A DNA stretch of 6,015 bases from Gammaproteobacteria bacterium. Its GTDB lineage: Bacteria > Pseudomonadota > Gammaproteobacteria > JAABTG01. Each line of letters begins with the position of its first letter. Positions within the stretch are counted from its first letter, which is position 1. Position numbers and translations under genes: made by a program. Below the pieces are notes generated by a model that was not told where the DNA came from, searched no databases, and worked only from the letters and a program-made list of their open reading frames with translations. Positions 1 to 4,771 of the stretch are shown piece by piece. The DNA lies in NCBI GenBank assembly GCA_030066245.1, contig JASJBY010000282.1, forward strand, positions 1 through 6,015, written 5' to 3'.

Positions 1-47
1 TCACGTTGCAGCGCCGCCTTCCAGACGACCGCATGCTTTGTGAGAGC

Positions 48-63
48 ATAAGAATATTCTTAT
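48..63. promoter_or_regulatory. Perfect 16-bp AT-rich palindrome, candidate operator
   Basis: ATAAGAATATTCTTAT is its own exact reverse complement. A perfect 16-bp palindrome with a core of low GC, in otherwise GC-rich DNA and outside any gene, is typical of a binding site for a dimeric repressor. The AT-rich layout resembles operators of the ArsR/SmtB class, but no such regulator is encoded in the window, so the binding protein is unknown. It could instead be part of a promoter for a gene lying to the left. Confidence 0.4.
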
Positions 64-167
64 AGACTGGCGTTAAGGTGACAAGTTCCCGTTACATGTT
101 GTTACGATCTCTTCAAAAACATCCCTGTCGCAGACCGCGCTGGAATGTCTCGGTCCGCGGGTCTTGT

Positions 168-196
168 TTCCGTCATATTGCTGTTTTTGCTACGAT
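168..196 (+). promoter_or_regulatory. Weak extended -10 promoter candidate
   Basis: An extended -10 (TGC followed by TACGAT, 188-196) is preceded at 17 bp by TTCCGT (168-173), a poor -35. It points toward the short ORF at 265. The same TTACGAT element occurs around 101-107, so the match may be chance. Support is only from sequence resemblance to sigma70 elements. Confidence 0.2.
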
Positions 197-264
197 TTAT
201 CGGTGGGAAAACGCGGGTCGATGGTTCTGGTAGGGGGTGGGCACTAAGAAAGGAGTAGGAGTTG

Positions 265-315
265 ATGCGGCTCTTTTCAACGGGCGGGGGGGTTGGCGTG
301 TTAGTGGGTCAATAA
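265..315 (+). CDS. Possible 16-residue peptide ORF
   Basis: An ATG at 265 opens a 16-codon frame (MRLFSTGGGVGVLVGQ) ending in TAA at 313-315. It is preceded by two AGGAG sequences, at 251-255 (9 bases before ATG) and 257-261 (3 bases before), the best Shine-Dalgarno signal on this strand in the left region. The last seven bases overlap the 3' end of the minus-strand gene at 309-503. The peptide is glycine/valine rich and matches nothing I recognise. It may be a leader peptide, or a chance frame in a purine-rich stretch. Confidence 0.2.
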   Translation: MRLFSTGGGVGVLVGQ

Positions 316-503
316 ATTGACATGTGGTCGGGCTGCGTGGCCGGTGACACGCGGCGCCCCTGAGGATGGCTCGCACCGTCTGCGCCCATGGCGCCTAGGC
401 GCTGTTCGAGATAGTCGGTCAACTCCTGTAGCTGCTCGGTCGTCAGCTCTTGGAGATTATTGGTAAAAGGGCCGAGGGCGTGATGGCGAGGGGCTTGCTG
501 CAC
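309..503 (-). CDS. Small hypothetical protein divergent from lexA
   Basis: This is a 64-residue protein if translation starts at the GTG at 503-501. I choose that start because AGGAG (minus strand, 514-518) sits 10 bases upstream. The longer frame beginning with GTG at 560 has no ribosome binding site. The middle of the protein (roughly residues 14-38) is rich in Leu, Glu and Gln, with segments NNLQELTTEQLQELTDYLEQ and RLG. It should form an amphipathic helix, perhaps a short coiled coil. The tail is polar and Gly/Pro-rich. There is no signal peptide, membrane segment or cysteine. I do not recognise a family. It is transcribed away from lexA across a 220-bp intergenic region, and no LexA box lies near its own start. 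A real gene is likely but not certain. Confidence 0.55.
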   Translation of the reverse strand: MQQAPRHHALGPFTNNLQELTTEQLQELTDYLEQRLGAMGADGASHPQGRRVSPATQPDHMSIY

Positions 504-513
504 TGTTATTTTG

Positions 514-518
514 CTCCT
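514..518 (-). promoter_or_regulatory. Shine-Dalgarno site deciding the start at 503
   Basis: AGGAG on the minus strand lies 10 bases before the GTG at 503-501. It makes the internal GTG the preferred start over the upstream GTG at 560-558. Confidence 0.5.
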
Positions 519-585
519 GTGATTGTTGATGGGGCGGAGTGTAAGCGGGGATTGTGACACGTGGGTGAGAAGGCCGGGCCAGGGC

Positions 586-610
586 AGGCTGCCGAGTCAC
601 TGGCAAGCCT
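586..610. repeat. Imperfect inverted repeat
   Basis: AGGCT-GCC (586-593) can pair with GGC-A-AGCCT (602-610), giving an 8-bp stem with one bulged A and an 8-base loop. It lies between the small minus-strand gene and lexA. No U-tract follows on either strand, so it is not an obvious terminator. Function unknown. Confidence 0.35.
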
Positions 611-647
611 AGGAGATGTCTCTCGGCCGGGAGCGGCTGGTCAAGAG

Positions 648-669
648 CGGGCACAGGTGATGGTGCCCG
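648..669. repeat. Inverted repeat upstream of the lexA promoter
   Basis: CGGGCAC (648-654) and GTGCCCG (663-669) form a perfect 7-bp stem with an 8-base loop, ending 8 bases before the lexA -35. No U-tract follows. It could be a protein-binding site or a structural element. Function unknown. Confidence 0.35.
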
Positions 670-677
670 AGCAGTGG

Positions 678-705
678 TTGCAATCTTCCAGATACTGTAT
701 ATATT
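678..705 (+). promoter_or_regulatory. lexA promoter
   Basis: TTGCAA (678-683) and TATATT (700-705) are separated by 16 bp and match sigma70 elements well. The predicted start of transcription is near 712, giving a leader of about 15 bases with AGGG (716-719) seven bases before the ATG. The -10 lies inside the LexA box, so repressor binding would block RNA polymerase. It is likely the only promoter of the lexA-imuA-imuB cassette. Confidence 0.7.
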
Positions 706-712
706 CACAGTA
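693..712 (+). promoter_or_regulatory. LexA (SOS) box
   Basis: TACTGTATATATTCACAGTA matches the gammaproteobacterial SOS box: CTGT, ten A/T-rich bases, ACAG, plus the conserved outer TA bases on both sides. Placement over the lexA -10 is the classical autoregulatory arrangement. I found no second box before imuA or imuB, so SOS induction of those genes would depend on readthrough from here. Confidence 0.93.
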
Positions 713-726
713 TTCAGGGTGCCCTC

Positions 727-1356
727 ATGCTTGAGCTTACATCACGACAGCGAGAGATATTGGAATTCATTCAGGGGTTCCTGGATGAGAACGGGATGCC
801 TCCGACCCGGGCGGAGATTGCCAGGGCCTTGGGCTTCCGCTCCCCAAATGCCGCCGAGGAACATCTGCGTGCCCTGGCGCGCAAGGGAGTCATCGAGCTG
901 CTTCCCGGTGCGTCCCGGGGGATTCGGCTCGCGACAGCGCCGGATGGCAAGAAACGCCCCGGGGGCGGAGAGCTGCCCGTTGTTGGCAGAGTGGCAGCGG
1001 GTAGCCCCCTTCTAGCCCAGGAGCACATCGAGGATTACTTTCTAATCGACCCCAGGCTGTTCCGCCCCCGGGCGGACTACCTGTTACGGGTCAAAGGCAT
1101 GAGCATGCGGGACGCGGGGATCCTGAGCGGTGATCTGCTGGCAGTGCACCGTACCCCCGAGGCCGCCAGCGGTCAGATCGTGGTAGCCCGGTTGGGCGAT
1201 GAAGTGACTGTGAAGCGCTTCCGGCGTCGGGGGCAGGTGGTGCGCCTGCTGCCGGAGAACCCCGAGTTTGAACCTATTCTGGTCAACCTGCGCGAGGACG
1301 AGCTGACAATCGAGGGCATCGGGGTAGGCGTCGTCCGCCACGGCAAGGTGTTGTGA
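727..1356 (+). CDS. lexA: LexA repressor, master regulator of the SOS response
   Basis: This 209-residue protein has the usual length for LexA. It represses SOS genes as a dimer and cleaves itself when RecA filaments form on damaged DNA. Residues 1-68 are the winged-helix DNA-binding domain (TSRQREILEFIQ near the start, then PPTRAEIARALGF). The Ala91-Gly92 cleavage site lies in VAAGSP. The C-terminal peptidase domain carries the catalytic Ser126 in KGMSMRD and Lys163 in VTVKRF, so the self-cleavage dyad is intact. The ATG at 727 has AGGG seven bases upstream and follows the SOS box and promoter directly. It is the first gene of a same-strand cassette with imuA and imuB, 129 bp before imuA. 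Identification is secure. Confidence 0.97.
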   Translation: MLELTSRQREILEFIQGFLDENGMPPTRAEIARALGFRSPNAAEEHLRALARKGVIELLPGASRGIRLATAPDGKKRPGGGELPVVGRVAAGSPLLAQEHIEDYFLIDPRLFRPRADYLLRVKGMSMRDAGILSGDLLAVHRTPEAASGQIVVARLGDEVTVKRFRRRGQVVRLLPENPEFEPILVNLREDELTIEGIGVGVVRHGKVL

Positions 1357-1368
1357 ACCAAGAAAGGA

Positions 1369-1483
1369 CAAGGAACAAGACACAAGTCACCCAGTCACCA
1401 AGCTACTACTCACGATTCACGATTCACGATTCACGAGTCACCGAGTCACCATTCACTACTCACCACTCACTATCCACTCCCCC
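1369..1483 (+). repeat. Degenerate heptanucleotide tandem array between lexA and imuA
   Basis: About sixteen units of 7 (three times 8) bases run head to tail, with consensus roughly C-N-A-N-T-C-A. The core is three perfect copies of CGATTCA (1413-1433). It is flanked by CGAGTCA, CCATTCA, CTACTCA (twice), CCACTCA and CAAGTCA, and decays at the left into CAAGACA and CAAGGAA. The array fills nearly the whole gap between the lexA stop and the imuA ATG, ending in a run of C. Heptamer arrays of this kind are known from intergenic DNA of other bacteria, such as the cyanobacterial STRR sequences, but their role is unclear. Confidence 0.85.
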
Positions 1484-1485
1484 CC

Positions 1486-2154
1486 ATGTCTGCAAACCTG
1501 GAAAACCTATTGCGTCACCCCGGGATCTGGCGAACACAGCGTGGCGGGGAGAGCCCCCACAACACGCTGTCCACGGGGTTTGCCGAGTTGGACCGGGCGC
1601 TACCCGCAGGGGGATGGCCGCTGGGCGCGCTGACGGAGATCCTCTTCCAGGGCATGGGTGCCGGTGAGCTGCGGCTGGTCATGCCGGCGCTGGCTCGCCT
1701 GAGCAGAGAAGGGCGCTGGATAGCCTGGATCGCTCCGCCGCATATTCCCTACGCTCCTGCGCTGGCGGCGTGGGGTGTGGATCTCTCGCGGCTGCTGCTG
1801 GTGCGCACGCGCTCCGAGAATGACGCCCTGTGGGCAGCCGAGCAGGCCCTGCGTTCCGGGAGCTGTGGCGCCATGCTGATCTGGCCTGCCAGCGTGGATG
1901 ACCGAAGTCTGCGACGCTTGCAGTTGGCAGCGGAATCCGGCGAGTGCTGGGGCTTGCTGTTTCGCACGGCACATGTCCCACAGCGCTCTCCGGCGGCCGT
2001 GCGGCTGAAGCTGGAGCCTCTGCCCCAGGGTGCCCTGGTGCAGATCCTCAAGTGTCGCGGACGGGCTCCTTCCGCTGCCTTGACGGTAGACCTGGAAATG
2101 TCCTCTTTGCCGCTCACTGCCCATGAATGTGAGCGCCCCGCCACCTCTTCCTGA
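1486..2154 (+). CDS. imuA: ImuA, translesion synthesis accessory protein (RecA-like)
   Basis: This 222-residue protein belongs to the ImuA family encoded in lexA-imuA-imuB(-dnaE2) mutagenesis cassettes. Such proteins help ImuB and DnaE2 bypass lesions, probably through contacts with RecA and ImuB. The RecA-like core starts at LSTGFAELDRALPAGGWPLG (28-47), then EILFQGMGAGELR (51-63). This is where RecA has its Walker A loop, but here the GKT lysine is replaced (GAGEL), so ATP hydrolysis in the RecA manner is unlikely. MLIWPAS and GLLFRTA are later core strands. The ATG at 1486 gives the expected N-terminus (LENLLRHPGIWR), yet it follows a run of C with no Shine-Dalgarno sequence. Transcription probably continues from the lexA promoter. 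Confidence 0.88.
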   Translation: MSANLENLLRHPGIWRTQRGGESPHNTLSTGFAELDRALPAGGWPLGALTEILFQGMGAGELRLVMPALARLSREGRWIAWIAPPHIPYAPALAAWGVDLSRLLLVRTRSENDALWAAEQALRSGSCGAMLIWPASVDDRSLRRLQLAAESGECWGLLFRTAHVPQRSPAAVRLKLEPLPQGALVQILKCRGRAPSAALTVDLEMSSLPLTAHECERPATSS

Positions 2155-2210
2155 GTTTTTCCGGAAGGGCTGGCCAGCTGACGGGGCGCGCAGGAGAGGC
2201 ATGTGGCGTC

Positions 2211-3647
2211 ATGCTCTGGCTGGCCATCCATCTACCCGATTTCCCACTGGAGGTGGTCTCTCGTGGTGGTGTATCCGGCGGACCCCGGGCGGTCACCGAC
2301 GGCCGCGGTGTTCGACAACGACTGCTGATCTGCAGTGACGAGGCAGCGGCTCTGGGACTGCGCGCGGGCATGGGACTGCAGGCTGCCTATGCCCTGGTGC
2401 CGGAGCTGCAGATTTTGCCCAGAAACGAGTCGCTCGAGGCCAAGGCCCTTGCCAACCTGGCGGCATGGGCCGGTCAGTTTACCTCCCTGGTCAGTATCGA
2501 GCCCGGGAAAGGGCTGCTGATGGAGGTGGCCGGTAGCCTGGAACTATTCGGTGGTCTGGATGAGCTCAGGGGGGAAGTCCGGCAGGGACTCGTGCGGCTG
2601 GGCTACTCGGCCTGCCTCGCTCTTGCACCGACGCCTCTCGGTGCGTGGTACCTGGCTGTTTGCGGCACCGAGCAGCAGGTGACCGATGCCCGGACGTTGA
2701 GTGACCGGCTTGCACCATTGCCTCTGGCCTGCCTGGGACTGCCCGATTCTGACATGGGAGCCTTGCAGGGCATGGGCCTGCATTGTGTCGGCGACCTCGT
2801 GCGCCAGCCCCGGGACGCGCTGGCGCGCCGTTTCGGCCAACAACTCCTGGATCGACTGGACAAGGCCCTGGGCAGATTGCCGGATCCGCGACGTCCCTAC
2901 CGCCCGCCACCCCGCTACGAGGGCCGGGCAGCTCTGCCCGCGGAGGTCCTGGACATGGAGGCGCTGTTGTTTCCCCTGCATCGCCTCTTGTTGGAGCTCG
3001 CAGGCTATCTGATCGCCGTCGACGGCGGCATACAGCGCCTCCGGTTGGGCTTTGTTCACGCAGACCGTGCGCCGACGCACGTGATGCTGGGGCTGTCCGC
3101 GCCAAGCCGTGACCTGCCGCACCTCCTGGAATTGACTCGGCAGCGCCTGGAGAACATTGTTTTACCCGCACCGGTGGAGCAGGTAGAGCTTCTGGCCGAG
3201 CAAGTGATGCTGCTGGTGCCCCAGGAGCAGGATCTGTTCTCGCGCGGGAAGCGAATTGGGGAGGACTGGCAGAGACTGGCAGACCGTTTGAGCGCCCGCC
3301 TGGGTGCGGACGCCCTGCGGGGTCTACGTCTGGTGCCGGACCATCGTCCCGAGCGGGCCTGGTCGTACGCCAACCCCGGGGAACGTAGTCAAGGCGGGTT
3401 TACCGCTAACCGCCCCCTGTGGCTTCTCGCGGAGCCGCGTCTGCTGGATATGCATCATGGACATCCCTGCTTCGGCAGCGTGCTGCAGCTTCGGCATGGG
3501 CCGGAGCGGGTGGAAAGCGGCTGGTGGGACGGCAACGACGTGGTCCGCGACTATTACGTGGCCGAGAACCGACAGGGTGAGCGGCTGTGGGTTTTTCGCG
3601 AGCAACGGGCGAAGAGCGGATGGTTTCTGCACGGAATCTTCGCGTAG
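2211..3647 (+). CDS. imuB: ImuB, catalytically inactive Y-family polymerase homologue
   Basis: This 478-residue protein has full family length. ImuB is the hub of the mutasome: it binds the beta clamp and recruits the polymerase. The start MLWLAIHLPDFPLEVV and the C-terminal segments RPLWLLAEPR, GPERVESGWWDG, RDYYVAENR and GWFLHGIFA are characteristic. Catalytic acidic residues of Y-family enzymes are missing: Pro9 stands where DinB has Asp8, and Glu97-Pro98 (SIEPGK) where DinB has the Asp-Glu pair. The little-finger-like region ends in QEQDLF (338-343), a good candidate for the clamp-binding motif. AGGAG at 2192-2196 lies 14 bases before the ATG, a long spacing. The out-of-frame ATG at 2201 is not used. 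imuB follows imuA by 56 bp and is the last gene of the cassette. Confidence 0.94.
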   Translation: MLWLAIHLPDFPLEVVSRGGVSGGPRAVTDGRGVRQRLLICSDEAAALGLRAGMGLQAAYALVPELQILPRNESLEAKALANLAAWAGQFTSLVSIEPGKGLLMEVAGSLELFGGLDELRGEVRQGLVRLGYSACLALAPTPLGAWYLAVCGTEQQVTDARTLSDRLAPLPLACLGLPDSDMGALQGMGLHCVGDLVRQPRDALARRFGQQLLDRLDKALGRLPDPRRPYRPPPRYEGRAALPAEVLDMEALLFPLHRLLLELAGYLIAVDGGIQRLRLGFVHADRAPTHVMLGLSAPSRDLPHLLELTRQRLENIVLPAPVEQVELLAEQVMLLVPQEQDLFSRGKRIGEDWQRLADRLSARLGADALRGLRLVPDHRPERAWSYANPGERSQGGFTANRPLWLLAEPRLLDMHHGHPCFGSVLQLRHGPERVESGWWDGNDVVRDYYVAENRQGERLWVFREQRAKSGWFLHGIFA

Positions 3648-3729
3648 AAGCCACGCAGCCTGATGTCGGGGCGACTTCTCAAGCGGCCTTACATAACTTT
3701 GTGCCGGACTTCCCTGTCCAGGCCCTGTC

Positions 3730-3746
3730 GCCGGCCGACGGCCGGC
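3730..3746. repeat. 17-bp GC palindrome after imuB
   Basis: GCCGGCCG and CGGCCGGC flank a single central A, a perfect inverted repeat. As RNA it would form a 6-bp GCCGGC stem with a 5-base loop. No T-run follows in either direction, so by itself it is not a canonical terminator. It may stabilise the 3' end of the convergent tusA-like transcript. Confidence 0.5.
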
Positions 3747-3755
3747 TCCGCTCAC

Positions 3756-3790
3756 GCGAGACCGGCTGCCAGCCGAGTCACGCCTTTTTT
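3756..3790 (+). terminator. Rho-independent terminator of lexA-imuA-imuB
   Basis: GCG-GAC-CGGCT (3756-3767, with an A at 3759) pairs with AGCCG-GTC-CGC (3771-3783, with A at 3776 and 3780) around a GCC loop. This 11-bp stem has one A/A mismatch and one bulge, then a C and six T (3785-3790). This is a canonical intrinsic terminator for plus-strand transcription. It overlaps the end of the convergent tusA-like gene: the stop codon (3778-3780) is in the stem and the T-run is the complement of its two final Lys codons. It does not work in the minus direction, where no U-tract follows. Confidence 0.75.
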
Positions 3791-4008
3791 ATCAGAAACA
3801 CGTACTCGCCCTCGCCCTGACTGGCGCTCAGCAGCTCGTGTCCGGTTTGCCTGCAGAAAGCGTCCATGTCTTTTACGGATCCAGGATCCGTGGCCGTCAC
3901 TTCGAGCAGCTGGCCCGGAGCCATTCCACTCAGCGCCCTTCGTGTCCGCAGGATGGGCAGGGGGCAGTTGAGCGTGCGCGCGTCGAGTTTCTCGTTGGGT
4001 GTATTCAT
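3778..4008 (-). CDS. TusA/SirA-family sulfur carrier (sulfurtransferase-like)
   Basis: This 76-residue protein has the normal size for the TusA/YedF/SirA fold. Family members carry a persulfide on a conserved cysteine and pass sulfur to tRNA thiolation, molybdenum cofactor or sulfur-oxidation enzymes. The signature is LDARTLNCPLPILRTRRAL, with the persulfide-carrying candidate Cys15 in CPLP. It is followed by GQLLEVTATDPGSVKDMDAF and a second cysteine, Cys52 (AFCRQTG), then VFLIKKA at the end. It is cytoplasmic, with no signal peptide. AGGAG (minus strand, 4017-4021) sits 8 bases before the ATG. It lies 74 bp after tetR on the same strand, and an operator-like site separates them. I cannot tell TusA proper from YedF or other paralogues from sequence alone, so no symbol is given. 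Confidence 0.88.
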   Translation of the reverse strand: MNTPNEKLDARTLNCPLPILRTRRALSGMAPGQLLEVTATDPGSVKDMDAFCRQTGHELLSASQGEGEYVFLIKKA

Positions 4009-4047
4009 GCAGGTTGCTCCTGTGGTTGCAGAGTGGGGAGTTAAAAA

Positions 4048-4063
4048 TTGACCGGTCAGTTAA
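4048..4063 (-). promoter_or_regulatory. TetR-type operator upstream of the tusA-like gene
   Basis: TTGACCGGTCAGTTAA (plus strand) agrees at 14 of 16 positions, in the same orientation, with the site at 4704-4719. Its core TGACCGGTCA (4049-4058) is a perfect 10-bp palindrome. It lies 39 bases before the tusA-like ATG, just after tetR. I see no good -35/-10 pair here (only a T-rich stretch at 4041-4047), so it may regulate a weak promoter, or act on readthrough from tetR. Confidence 0.7.
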
Positions 4064-4082
4064 CGCGCGAGGCCAAAAAAAA

Positions 4083-4688
4083 TCAGCTGTCCTCGGCCAG
4101 GATCAGAATGTCTCCCACCGCAGGGCCCAGGCGTCGAATGATCTCGGGGTCGTTGCGCGTCTTGGCCATCAGCAGGATACCCTCCAGAAAGGCGAGCATC
4201 GCTTCAGCGGTCGCGGCTGTATCCACCTGTTTGAGCTCGTCAGCCGCTGCGCTCACCTCCAGCGCCTCCCTGAAATAGGCTTCGAGATCCCGAAATATGC
4301 CATCCACCTTTTGACGGATCACCTCATCCCGGGTGGCCAGTTCCACGCCCAGATTGCCGAAAGGACATCCGAGCAGCCGCCCGGCCTCCTCGGCGACAGC
4401 CTTCTGCTGGCGATACAGGATTTCCACGAAGCGCTCGAAGCGCTCCAGAACGGGGGCATCCGGCGCGAAAGCCCGTCCCCACAGTTCGGTCTCGAGATCC
4501 GTCCGAAAATCGTCCAGCACCGCCAGGGTCAGCTCCCTTTTGCTGGGGAAGAAATGATAGAAGCTGCCCTTTCTCACCCCGGCTCGCTCGCAGATGGCGG
4601 CCACGCCGGCGTCCGCATAGCTTTGCGAGTAAATGAGGTCGCGCGCGCTTTCCAGAATCCGTTGTCGGGTGTCACCTGCAGCCGTCAT
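4083..4688 (-). CDS. TetR/AcrR-family transcriptional repressor, NemR-like cysteine
   Basis: This 201-residue protein is typical for TetR-family one-component regulators. The N-terminal HTH domain spans about residues 7-53 (TRQRILESARDLI, then VAAICERAGVRKGSFYHFF and PSKREL). The remaining helices form the ligand and dimer domain. GCPFGNLGVELATRDEV (107-123) places Cys108 where NemR has Cys106, which senses bleach and electrophiles in GCLTVKLSAEV. The only other cysteine is Cys33 in the HTH. The ATG at 4688 fits the family N-terminus but has no Shine-Dalgarno sequence and lies about 2 bases from the predicted transcription start. The gene is flanked by two near-identical operator sites and is followed by the tusA-like gene. 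The family is secure. The inducer is inferred. Confidence 0.93.
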   Translation of the reverse strand: MTAAGDTRQRILESARDLIYSQSYADAGVAAICERAGVRKGSFYHFFPSKRELTLAVLDDFRTDLETELWGRAFAPDAPVLERFERFVEILYRQQKAVAEEAGRLLGCPFGNLGVELATRDEVIRQKVDGIFRDLEAYFREALEVSAAADELKQVDTAATAEAMLAFLEGILLMAKTRNDPEIIRRLGPAVGDILILAEDS

Positions 4689-4696
4689 GGTCCGGA

Positions 4697-4725
4697 ATGA
4701 TAGTTGACCGGTTGGTTAAGTGCAA
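4697..4725 (-). promoter_or_regulatory. tetR promoter with operator inside the spacer
   Basis: On the minus strand, TTGCAC (4720-4725) and TATCAT (4697-4702) are spaced by exactly 17 bp, a strong sigma70 pair. The spacer is the operator TTGACCGGTTGGTTAA (plus strand, 4704-4719) plus one base. Read as half-sites it is TTGACC-GGTT-GGTTAA, an inverted repeat matching at 5 of 6 positions. A TetR dimer there would occlude the promoter, so autorepression is the natural reading. The predicted start of transcription is near 4690, almost at the ATG. Confidence 0.75.
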
Positions 4726-4771
4726 ACTCTCGCTGTATCGCCGTTTGTGATCGATACTTCCGAGCAGCTGT

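Larger units (their letters stand above)
1..264. other. Left intergenic stretch without a confident gene
   Basis: No convincing coding region is visible here. The three plus frames all close early (stops at 41-43, 49-51 and 63-65), so at most the last few codons of a plus-strand gene could enter from the left edge. On the minus strand, ATG codons at 47-49 and 32-34 are open to the edge, but neither has a Shine-Dalgarno sequence, so a divergent gene starting just outside is possible but unsupported. Contents are a perfect palindrome (48-63), a weak imperfect hairpin (stem 132-139 with 156-164, one bulged base, no clean U-tract), and a possible promoter near 168-196. Confidence 0.5.

Noticed and set aside
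131..170. Terminator at the imperfect hairpin
   Set aside because: The stem is only 8 bp with a bulge and a 16-base loop, and the following bases are not a clean U-tract.
504..560. Upstream extension of the small gene to the GTG at 560
   Set aside because: No ribosome binding site precedes that GTG, whereas AGGAG stands 10 bases before the internal GTG at 503.
1369..1483. CRISPR array
   Set aside because: Units are 7 bp with no spacers. It is a simple tandem repeat.
1353..1667. Plus-strand frame running through the heptad array
   Set aside because: It begins inside the lexA end and continues out of frame into imuA. Its composition simply reflects the repeat.
1600..2231. Long minus-strand open frames across imuA (up to 200 codons)
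   Set aside because: They are antisense to a recognised gene in GC-rich DNA, have Arg/Ser/Gln-heavy compositions and no family likeness.
2544..3171. Two minus-strand frames of about 190-200 codons inside imuB
   Set aside because: ImuB is clearly coding across this interval, and the antisense products look like random GC-rich translation.
3999..4700. A 233-codon plus-strand frame covering tetR
   Set aside because: It is the antisense of a clear TetR protein and would read through both operators and the tetR promoter.
4735..4757. Hairpin (GTATCG/CGATAC) as terminator of the nuclease/thioredoxin operon
   Set aside because: The stem is six base pairs with an 11-base loop and no U-tract follows on the minus strand.
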